Below, piece by piece: positions 1-7,100 of a stretch of 9,081 nt of DNA. Source of the stretch: an uncultured Tannerella sp. (GTDB lineage: Bacteria; Bacteroidota; Bacteroidia; Bacteroidales; Tannerellaceae); assembly GCA_938036405.1 (NCBI GenBank), contig CALHPT010000365.1:1-9081 (forward strand), written 5' to 3'. The position numbers were made by a program, and so were the translations under genes. The notes beneath the pieces were generated by a model that made no database searches, was not told where the DNA came from, and worked only from the letters and a program-made list of their open reading frames with translations. Within the stretch, counting starts at the first letter, position 1. Each line of letters begins with the position of its first letter.

Positions 1-145
1 TGGCAAGGATTCGATGAAAATGGCCGCAACTATCGAAAACTTGGCAAGGATTGGATGAAAATGGCCGCAGCTATCGGAAACTTGGCGAGGATAGGATTCA
101 ATACGTTTTCAGGAATTACATTTTGAGCGAGGATGGGATTCATGT
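1..145. repeat. 41-42 bp tandem repeat array, left (at least 4 units, runs off the window)
   Basis: Two well-conserved 41-bp units lie at 1-41 and 42-82 and differ at only three positions. A third unit starting at 83 keeps the first part (tggcgaggat followed by a gga run) and then diverges. A fourth starts near 124, offset 42 bp from the third, and repeats the gcgaggat and ggattca blocks. The array decays towards hflX and presumably continues to the left of the window. There are no unique spacers between units. It lies beyond the hflX terminator, so it is probably intergenic. The minus-strand form of unit 2 (81 down to 62) contains GTTTCCGATAGCTGCGGCCA, which resembles the core of the array at 1713-1811. 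Confidence 0.8.
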
Positions 146-296
146 ACCCAGAGGTAAGGCGCAAAAGCATACGCCTACCTATCGAACTCGCAGGGGGTGA
201 ACGATTCGTGCCAAGTTTTTTGATGCAGATCACCCATTCCCAGCTATACCTATTATATATAGGTTGGTCGATCGGACGGACTTGGGCCGATGGATC
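146..296. other. Intergenic stretch with no supported gene
   Basis: Between the decayed left array and the hflX terminator there is about 150 bp with no convincing coding signal. Short open frames run across it on both strands, but their products resemble no family I recognise and they read into the repeat array or the terminator. The only structure seen is an AT-rich inverted repeat at 248-264: ACCTAT, then TATAT, then ATAGGT. I cannot assign a role to it; it could be a minor operator-like or promoter-like site for something outside the window. Confidence 0.5.
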
Positions 297-346
297 AAAA
301 AAATGCCGGATACAGGGCTGATCCACCCTGTACCCGGCACTTTTTT
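297..346 (-). terminator. Strong intrinsic terminator downstream of hflX
   Basis: A 14-bp stem (arms 304-317 and 326-339) encloses an 8-nt loop. It is followed on the minus strand by seven T (303 to 297) and on the plus strand by six T (341-346). It begins about 40 nt after the hflX stop codon. Read as minus-strand RNA, all 14 positions pair, one of them as a G-U wobble. Read as plus-strand RNA, the same position becomes an A-C mismatch. The element is therefore best suited to ending hflX transcription, although it could work in both directions. Confidence 0.9.
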
Positions 347-380
347 CTGGCATCCGTTCCTCGTCTATGCCATCCTTGGC

Positions 381-1598
381 TCATTCGCCTTCGCCGTCGT
401 ACTGCTGAAAGAGAAAATCGTTGTAGGGGAAACGGGTGATGTGGATGGCTTTGACCTGCTCGTAGAGGAGCGACTTGAGGGCGGCGACGTTGGTCCGATC
501 GCGGGCAGAGATGAAGATGCAGCTGCCGGGGCGACGGCTCATCCAGGTCTCGCGAAGCTCGGAGAGGGGGATGTTTTCGCGCACCCGAGGCGTGAGATCA
601 TCCTCGTCCTTAGGGACAAACGAAAACGCGTCGATCTTATTAAAGACCGTGATGATGGGCTTGTCTGCACAGCCGATGTCGGCCAGGGTGCGCTCTACGA
701 CTTCGATCTGCTCCTCAAAGGTGGGATGCGAGACGTCGACGACATGCACCAAAAGGTCGGCTTCGCGAACCTCGTCGAGGGTGGACTTGAACGACTCGAC
801 GAGTTCGGTAGGCAACTTGCGGATGAAGCCCACCGTATCGGAGAGGAGGAAGGGCAGGTTGTCGATGATCACCTTGCGCACGGTGGTGTCGAGGGTGGCG
901 AAGAGCTTGTTTTCGGCAAACACGTCGCTTTTGCCAAGCATGTTCATGATGGTCGACTTGCCCACGTTGGTATAACCTACGAGCGCCACGCGGACCATCT
1001 TTCCCCGGTTACGTCGCTGAGTGGCCTTCTGTCGGTCTATCTCTTCCAGCTCACGTTTGAGCTTCGATATGCGGTCGAGGATGATGCGGCGGTCGGTTTC
1101 AAGCTGCGTCTCGCCCGGCCCACGCATGCCCACGCCGCCTCGCTGACGCTCCAGGTGGGTCCACAGGCGTGTCAGGCGCGGGAGCATATAGCGGTACTGT
1201 GCCAGCTCGACTTGCGTCTTGGCGTGGGCTGTCTGCGCGCGTTTGGCAAAGATGTCGAGGATGAGATTCGTACGGTCCAGGATGCGCACCTTGAGTTCCT
1301 TCTCGATGTTTCGTAGTTGCTTGGCCGAGAGCTCGTCATCAAAGACGACGATGCCTATCTCGTTCTCGGCCACATACTCTCCAATCTGGCGTAACTTACC
1401 TGACCCGACGAAGGTTACGGCATGCGGCATGTCGGCCTTCTGGGTGAAGCGTCGGACGGGCTCAATCCCGGCCGTTTCGGCCAGGAAGGCCAGCTCGTCC
1501 AAGTATTCCTTGACCTGCGCCTCGTTCTGCTCGGGGGTGATCAACCCAACCAGGACGGCGCGCTCTGTCTGTTCTTGTGTGATAATGAATTCTTTCAT
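381..1598 (-). CDS. hflX: GTPase HflX (ribosome-associated GTP-binding protein)
   Basis: HflX is a cytoplasmic GTPase that in other bacteria binds the 50S subunit and splits stalled or stress-inactivated 70S ribosomes. The 405-aa product has the full layout: an N-terminal HflX domain (about residues 1-150), the family signature GPGETQLETDRR at 160-171 followed by a basic coiled-coil linker, and then the G domain. G motifs are intact: G1 GYTNVGKST (208-216), the TLDTT switch region (235-239), G3 DTVG (254-257), G4 NKID (320-323) and G5 ISA (363-365). The start at 1598 (MKEFIITQEQTERAVLVGL) is chosen because it matches how Bacteroidales HflX proteins begin and lies 7 nt after a TAnnTTTG promoter element. 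An upstream in-frame ATG at 1754 would add 52 residues encoded by repeat and hairpin DNA and is not credible. The gene lies 216 nt after tamL on the same strand and ends in a strong terminator, so it is probably its own transcription unit, with some read-through possible. Confidence 0.96.
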   Translation of the reverse strand: MKEFIITQEQTERAVLVGLITPEQNEAQVKEYLDELAFLAETAGIEPVRRFTQKADMPHAVTFVGSGKLRQIGEYVAENEIGIVVFDDELSAKQLRNIEKELKVRILDRTNLILDIFAKRAQTAHAKTQVELAQYRYMLPRLTRLWTHLERQRGGVGMRGPGETQLETDRRIILDRISKLKRELEEIDRQKATQRRNRGKMVRVALVGYTNVGKSTIMNMLGKSDVFAENKLFATLDTTVRKVIIDNLPFLLSDTVGFIRKLPTELVESFKSTLDEVREADLLVHVVDVSHPTFEEQIEVVERTLADIGCADKPIITVFNKIDAFSFVPKDEDDLTPRVRENIPLSELRETWMSRRPGSCIFISARDRTNVAALKSLLYEQVKAIHITRFPYNDFLFQQYDGEGE

Positions 1599-1605
1599 AC
1601 GGCGA

Positions 1606-1613
1606 CAAAGGTA
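1606..1613 (-). promoter_or_regulatory. Bacteroidota -7 promoter element for hflX
   Basis: The minus strand reads TACCTTTG, an exact match to the Bacteroidota -7 consensus TAnnTTTG used by the primary sigma factor of this phylum. Its final G is separated from the hflX ATG by only 7 nt (TCGCCGT). Since this element normally sits just upstream of the start site, transcription would begin within a few nucleotides of the ATG, giving a leaderless or nearly leaderless mRNA. No TTTG at the usual -33 spacing is visible; that region is a C-run and purine-rich DNA. No Shine-Dalgarno-like sequence is present. Confidence 0.6.
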
Positions 1614-1621
1614 GGGGGGTT

Positions 1622-1653
1622 CTTCTTTTCTTCCCTTGATGGAAGAAAAGAAG
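1622..1653. other. 13-bp perfect inverted repeat upstream of hflX
   Basis: CTTCTTTTCTTCC (1622-1634) and its exact complement GGAAGAAAAGAAG (1641-1653) flank a 6-nt loop CTTGAT. It lies in the tamL-hflX gap, about 10 nt upstream of the hflX -7 element. No U tract follows on either strand, so a classical terminator is unlikely. The loop CTTGAT, with the neighbouring C at 1634, can instead pair with ATCAAGG at 1663-1669, which would exclude this stem. It may be an mRNA 3'-end stabiliser for tamL, an attenuator, or a DNA-level site. Confidence 0.5.
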
Positions 1654-1666
1654 CAAAAGAAGATCA

Positions 1667-1683
1667 AGGCGTCAGGGACGCCT
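1667..1683 (-). terminator. Possible weak terminator hairpin after tamL
   Basis: On the minus strand AGGCGTC, a 3-nt loop and GACGCCT form a 7-bp perfect stem, followed by the T-rich but interrupted run TGATCTTCTTTTGC. It is about 130 nt past the tamL stop codon. The stem is GC-rich enough to matter, but the interrupted T tract makes termination partial at best. It may end the tamB-tamL message or be part of a folded leader if transcription reads on into hflX. Confidence 0.4.
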
Positions 1684-1712
1684 GCCATCTTTGGCCTGAG
1701 ACCTCGATGTAT

Positions 1713-1811
1713 CCGAAACGTGACGGGGAAAACTTCGCCGGCGGCCGCAGCCACCCGAAACGCGTCGGGGAAAGGTTGGCCAGCGGCCGCAGCCGCCCGA
1801 AACGTGACGGG
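1713..1811. repeat. 42-bp tandem repeat array between tamL and hflX (2.4 units)
   Basis: Units start at 1713 and 1755, with a partial unit from 1797; the period is exactly 42 bp. The two full units differ at 7 of 42 positions. Each contains the palindrome GCGGCCGC (1741-1748 and 1783-1790). The last unit ends four bases from the end of the tamL stop codon (1815-1817). The minus strand at 1761 to 1742 reads GTTTCGGGTGGCTGCGGCCG, matching 16 of 20 bases of the core of the left array in the same orientation. No spacers are present. Confidence 0.8.
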
Positions 1812-1814
1812 GAT

Positions 1815-4142
1815 TTAGAAGGGGTAGCCGAGGGCTAAGTGAACCCCGAAGGCGTCGCGAAAGTTGGGGGCGTTGAAATAGCCGTTCCGACCGGTGTCAT
1901 AAGGGAAATGGAGGGCGTAACCGATATCGAAGCGGAAGACGAGCAGGTTGATGTCGTAACGAAAGCCTACCCCGGTGCCGGTGGCGAGGTCCGAGAGCAG
2001 ATTTTTCCATTTAAACTGCCCGCCGGGGCGCAATGGGTCGTCGCGCAGCAGCCAGACGTTGCCGACGTCGAGGAAGAAGGCGCCGGCCAGGTCGCCCACG
2101 ATGCGAAAACGATACTCGGCGTTGGCCTCCAGCTTGATGTCGCCAATCTGATCAATGTAGGCGTACGGATCATTCTTATCCGGGGCGAAGTGGCCAGGGC
2201 CGACGCTGCGGATGGTGAAAGCACGGATGCTGTTAGCTCCGCCGACGTAGAACTGCTCGCTGTACGGGGCTTCCGAGGCATTGCCGTAGCTGTAGATAAT
2301 GCCGCCGCCGATGCGGAAGGCGAGGCGCTGATGGCGATCAATGTAATGATTGTAGCGAAGCTCAGTGGTCATCTTCAGGAACTGCGAATACGGGTTCTTG
2401 AAGACAGTCTTGTACTTCTCGTCCCAGCGTTGACCGAAAAGGAGGTTAGTCGCCGAGAGCAAGTTCCCCGCCTCCGCGATCGAGAAATACCAGCGCGTCT
2501 TGCTGCGCTCCTCGCGCACGGTGGAGTTGTCGAGCGTGTAGGTGTATTCTATCACGGGAATGAACTGATCCTGGAGGCTCTGGCGGACGGAAGGGTTTCG
2601 CGCGACAATGCTGTCAAAGCCCGTGGTGGTGCTTAGCAGTCGCGAGAAGGTGAGGCGTAGTGGCGTGAACGTGTGTCGGCGAATGGGGTTGGGAACGAAG
2701 TCGTACGAGAGGCTGCCACCGAAACTGAGCTGGTTAAAGAATCGCGCACGGTTCAGCACTGTCGCCTGCGCATCGATACGGCTGGTGGCGATCAGATCCC
2801 TGTCTTTATGGCCAAAGTGCGGCAAGATGAGGCGGGGGAAGGTCAATGTCCCGCGTGCGCCAATTTCGTAGTTGTTCACCATTCCCGTATGCCCGGCGGT
2901 GCGGGCACCCGTCTGCCATTCGTACGAGCCAAACACGGACGCGGAGAGATTCTCGCCGCCACGGAACAGGTTCATCCGGGTCAGCGCCAGAGTGAATCCG
3001 GGTCCGGCATAGCGATTATCGTTGATGGTGCCCTTGATCTCGAGGCGGCTATTGAGCGGATAGTCGTAGGTGGCACGGATGCGCACGTTCATGGTGTCGC
3101 ACGCGGCCGAAGTGTCAGTCGGCGTGTATTGCATATCCACAAAACGGAACGTGCGGAGTTTGCCCATCGCTGCCTGCGTCTCTTCCTGGGCGGCGAGGGA
3201 ATAGCGGTCGCCACGATGATAGCGAAGCGCGTTGCGGAGGACAGCTGGTCGGAGGCGCAGCTTGCCTTCGTAGTGGATGGTAACATTGCGGTAGGTGAGG
3301 CTATCCGTTGGCTCCTCGCCGTCGTAACCAATCAGGTGGATGGCTGTGCGTCCCAGGTACCACGGCTTACGGATGAAGTCGCGGGGCACGTCGCGCCGGA
3401 CGCGTACGCGTAGGTCGACAAGGTGATCTCCCTTCGTCGAGTCGGCTTGGACTTCGATGTATTCCGGTCGGAAGTAATAATAGCCGTTGTTACGCATGAT
3501 GGAGGCGATGCGTTGGCGTTCCGCTTCCAGTTTCTCGATGGTGAAGAGGTCGCCTCTGTGAAGCAGACGGTCTTTGTCGCGCCACTTGATGGTCGTATCG
3601 TTACGCCCTTGCATGCGACGAAAGCGGACGGAGTCGATCATGTAAGGCTCGCCGAGGGTGACGTGGTAACGCACGCGAGCCTTGAGCGAATCCTTACGGT
3701 CGGGAATGATCTCGTAGCCGGCCTTGCCGTGAAAGAAACCGTTTTCGTGGAGGATGTTCTGCGCTGCCAGCGCCCGATTGGCGGGCCTTACGGTGGTGAG
3801 TGTCACCGGGCGCGACGCGAGCCATCGATACATCCATTGATGGAAGCGACCCTTTTTCCCGACGTGTGCGTTATACACCCACAGGCCGATAGGCAGCGGC
3901 GTGCGGATGGAGGAACTGCCCAAGAAGGCGTTATTGGGCGGATAGGCCAGGGCCTGTTCCACCTTGCCCATGGCTTCGTCCGCACCGCGGTGGCGCTGAT
4001 TGGTCGGGTCGTTGACTACGATGCGCTCGATGCCGGTGTAGAGCACTTCGCCTGGGGGAAGCATTTTCGTCGTAGAGCAGGACGCGCTGAACAGCAGGAT
4101 CAGGAAAAAGGGGACGAGGGGGAGGCAGGGGTTACTCTTCAT
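1815..4142 (-). CDS. tamL: TamA-like Omp85 outer-membrane lipoprotein (TamL type, BamA/TamA family)
   Basis: This 775-aa product is predicted to be the outer-membrane Omp85 partner of the adjacent TamB. Residues 1-21 form a signal peptide with a hydrophobic core (LVPFFLILLF) ending FSAS, then Cys22 and STTK, typical of a lipoprotein. The -3 residue is Ser rather than the usual Leu. A lipidated TamA relative of this kind is known in Bacteroidota as TamL. Residues about 23-360 are periplasmic and contain POTRA-like repeats, for example around the NGFFHGKAGYEI and NNGYYYFRPEYIEV segments. From about residue 365 (RLEIKGTIND) to the end, alternating strands form an Omp85 beta-barrel. The conserved lid-loop motif appears as GGANSIRAF (634-642, Arg640) and the protein ends in Phe, as outer-membrane barrels usually do. 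The start at 4142 is chosen because it gives the signal peptide at once; the 31 residues encoded upstream are arginine-rich and belong to the tamB reading region. It overlaps tamB by 11 nt, implying translational coupling. A generic BamA-type insertase is the alternative, but the tamB linkage favours TamL. Confidence 0.92.
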   Translation of the reverse strand: MKSNPCLPLVPFFLILLFSASCSTTKMLPPGEVLYTGIERIVVNDPTNQRHRGADEAMGKVEQALAYPPNNAFLGSSSIRTPLPIGLWVYNAHVGKKGRFHQWMYRWLASRPVTLTTVRPANRALAAQNILHENGFFHGKAGYEIIPDRKDSLKARVRYHVTLGEPYMIDSVRFRRMQGRNDTTIKWRDKDRLLHRGDLFTIEKLEAERQRIASIMRNNGYYYFRPEYIEVQADSTKGDHLVDLRVRVRRDVPRDFIRKPWYLGRTAIHLIGYDGEEPTDSLTYRNVTIHYEGKLRLRPAVLRNALRYHRGDRYSLAAQEETQAAMGKLRTFRFVDMQYTPTDTSAACDTMNVRIRATYDYPLNSRLEIKGTINDNRYAGPGFTLALTRMNLFRGGENLSASVFGSYEWQTGARTAGHTGMVNNYEIGARGTLTFPRLILPHFGHKDRDLIATSRIDAQATVLNRARFFNQLSFGGSLSYDFVPNPIRRHTFTPLRLTFSRLLSTTTGFDSIVARNPSVRQSLQDQFIPVIEYTYTLDNSTVREERSKTRWYFSIAEAGNLLSATNLLFGQRWDEKYKTVFKNPYSQFLKMTTELRYNHYIDRHQRLAFRIGGGIIYSYGNASEAPYSEQFYVGGANSIRAFTIRSVGPGHFAPDKNDPYAYIDQIGDIKLEANAEYRFRIVGDLAGAFFLDVGNVWLLRDDPLRPGGQFKWKNLLSDLATGTGVGFRYDINLLVFRFDIGYALHFPYDTGRNGYFNAPNFRDAFGVHLALGYPF

Positions 4143-7100
4143 CTTTCTTTTTGGGTTCGTTAGTGGAATCGTTGGCGTCCTCGCGCAGCTCATCCTGGCG
4201 GAGTTTGTCTTGGGTGTCCTCCTTGTCCGTCTCATCCTTGTCGGGGATGAGTGGGTCTGGCTCCGTCACTATCGTACGATTGCGGCGTTTGCGGAAGTCG
4301 AAGAGGTCGACTAAGCGCTTCACCTTACGTCTGAAGATGGCGCTCACGCCCGTCTTGCGGATCTCGCCCTCGAAGAGATTCTCGTAGTCCGTCTGATTGT
4401 ACACCTTGACAAAGCGCGAACCGTCGGCATCGAGGCGATACTCCAGCGAGGCCTCGTCGATAAAGAACTGGTTGCCCATCACGGGGTCGTTGGTGGAATA
4501 ACGCATACCGAGGGTGGTGTAAATGCGCTCCTTGAGGAAGCCCATATAGAAGCGGCCGAGATAGTCGATACGCCGACCCTTTCCGTCGGTACCGTCGTAG
4601 GTGTTTACGTCGAACGAGAAGGGCACCTCACCGCCCATGCTGCCGAGCATGTTGTTGATCTCGCGTTGCAGGAGGCTGCTGATGGCCGTTCCCACATCCA
4701 GATGCTCGTTGCCTGTGCCGCTCTGGGCCAGATAGACACCCGTGACGAGGAGGCCGATGGCCTGCTTGCTGCGCTCCTCTTCGCCCATGGCGGCCAGCTG
4801 CGTCTGCACGGTGCCATTCTTAGGCGCCTCGAGGATGAACTTGAGGGCAATGTTGCGCAACTGTTGCCTGACCTGTAAGCCTACGTTGAAGTCCACGATC
4901 TGCGATCGCCCGTCAAGGTTCACATTGGCGCGCTGTCGGGTGAGGGCCGTCAGGTTGAGGTAAGGATTCATCAAGTCGCCCTGCCACTCTACGTAGCTGC
5001 CGTCTTGAATCGTGAAGTCCGTCAGCGGGATCACGGGGATGCTGTAGCGTAGCTGTCCGCCGGAGATGTTGTATCGCCCGCTCATGTTCATATCCCCGAG
5101 CGCGGTGTAATGGAAGGAAAGGTCGCCGCCGCCACGCAATTCGATGCGGTTAGATCGCTCGCCGCCGCCCATGTCTACCTTCAGGCGCGACGTAGGGTCA
5201 ACGCGCAGCGTAAGCTGTGCATCCATGCCACCCATCGACGCAACGCGCGCGGCGTTCTCTCGTTCGATGTCGCGAATGCGTTGCGGGACAGTGTCGGAGA
5301 AGTAGGTGAAGGAGACCAGCCCGGCGAAGTTGTCTTGCAGCTCGTCGTTGGCATTAGGCATGACGTACGTGATGTTCGTGCCACTGCGCACATGCACGCC
5401 ACCGCGAACCTTGAGCGCGCGTAGTGGGCCGCGGGCCGTCAGATTCAGATCGACGGGCAGTCGACCGTAGAGCATGGCTCCGGGCGCTCCGTCGGGGGCG
5501 TCGATGAGTAGCATGTCCTGTGCCGCCAAGCGCAAGTCGGCCGTTTCTTTCATCGGCTTGCTGAAGTCTACCGTGCCACTGATCACGAACGGATTGCCGC
5601 CCGCGGTGTAGATGCCATATTTGGTGAGGCGCAGCTTACTGTCCTTGATGTCCACCTCCTGATCGTCGAAACGGTAGCGCGTGCCAGCGGCTTTCACGTA
5701 CATCGACGTAGAGTCCAGCTGCAAATAGCCGTTCCAAATCGGACCCCGATCGCGACTTTCTAACGTCAACCGGCCACGCAACACGCCCTGCATATCTACG
5801 GCACCGCCAAAGAAGGGGTTCAGCTCGCTCAACGGAATGCGATCGAACTGCATCGTGCCGTCTATCATGCCCTGCGCCTGTTTCTGCTGCGGCTGCCGAT
5901 AGAAGGCGGAGACTGTCGCCAGTTCCGACTCGTTGTGGTAGAAGTGGGCGTCGAAGCGGTGGCGATTGTTGTCGAGGGGCAGGTAGACGCCGTTGAGCAA
6001 GAGCTCGCCGACAGGCTGTCCGCGGAAGATGAGGTTGTCGATGTTGGCGTCGGCAGCAATGAGGAACGACACGTCGGAGGGCACATAGCGCAGTGCCACG
6101 TTGACCCGCCCCTGCATATCTGGGATAGCGGCGAAGCGCGACAGTTGCTGGAGATCGAGTTGGTTGATCTCGACAGCCAGCTCCGTAGAGTCCTCACTGG
6201 AGTGCATCCATAGCGCGGCATTCTCAGGTCCGGTCAGCTTCAGATCGGCAGAGATGCTCTTTAGGCTGCGTATCTCCACGTAGTTCTCGGGGTTCAGCTT
6301 GAATGGCATGAAGGCCAGCACAGGCTCGTCGGGGATGAAGTGGAAGCGGTATGCCTTGCCACGCTGTTCGGCCTGCACGCCAAGTTGGAGACCCGTTTCG
6401 CCACGGCTGTCGCGATAGAGCGCGTTGACTTCTGCCACTCCGTTTAAGAGGTGGCCGCGCAGCCCGGCGGTGAAGGCGTCTTGTCCGCGAAAGCGGTTCT
6501 TGATCACGTCGACAGCGTAAGTCAGGCCCTCGATCGAATCGTGGCGGATGTCGAGGCAGATGGTGTCGAGCCGCATCGTATCCTTCATCACGGAGAGCAG
6601 CAGGGCGTTGGCTTGTAGCCCGTCGACGGGTGAGGTGGAGGCGTGGACGGTGAGCCGATCGAAGAAGATGTTCTGCTCTTGGAGGTAGTTGTAGAGCGGA
6701 TTGTCTTGCGCGGCCTCCAGCTGTATGTTGAGCGTGGGCAGGAGCGGCGTGAGCCGTTCGATATGGGCGGCACTGTCGTGCTCCATCAGTCTGCGGAAGA
6801 CGTCGGATACATTTCCGAGTCGTTGGAGGAGCGTGGGCGCGTCAGCGTTGCCGGTGGCGACCAGTGCCATATCGCCGGCGTGGAAGGAGAGGCGCGTTGT
6901 GTCGTCGTCGCTGACGGCGTGTAGGGTGAGCATCTTCGGGCGATAGGTCTGCTGGTCCGTGGTGATGGCCCAGTTGCCCAGGGTGAGGTCTAACCGATGG
7001 CGTCGCTTGAGATCCGTCTCAACCTCGGAGAAGAGTTGGAAAGATCCGGAGAGCGGATCCTTCGTCAGCTTGAGACCCATCAGGTTGAGCGTATCCATAT

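Noticed and set aside
1..145. CRISPR array
   Set aside because: Units abut head to tail with no unique spacers, drift in sequence, and no cas gene is nearby. The same applies to the other two arrays.
30..353. 107-aa minus-strand open frame at the left end
   Set aside because: It starts beyond the terminator and runs into the repeat array, whose 41-bp period would shift frame every unit; no recognisable protein features.
264..1316. 350-aa open frame on the plus strand antisense to hflX
   Set aside because: It lies opposite a clear hflX gene, resembles no family, begins before the terminator hairpin and runs through it. Long antisense frames are expected in GC-rich coding DNA.
1599..1754. 52-residue N-terminal extension of HflX
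   Set aside because: It is encoded by the repeat array and hairpins and lies upstream of the promoter element; HflX relatives begin at the internal MKEF.
1422..1838. Plus-strand open frame with a 14-residue repeated peptide (PKRDG...) over the middle array
   Set aside because: The peptide periodicity only reflects the 42-bp DNA period. The frame starts antisense within hflX and has no start signal of its own.
1839..4163. Series of plus-strand open frames of about 245-265 aa opposite tamL
   Set aside because: They mirror the codon structure of tamL on the other strand, have no recognisable domains, and contain no credible start signals.
4143..4235. 31-residue N-terminal extension of TamL
   Set aside because: It is arginine-rich, lies inside tamB, and would bury the signal peptide.
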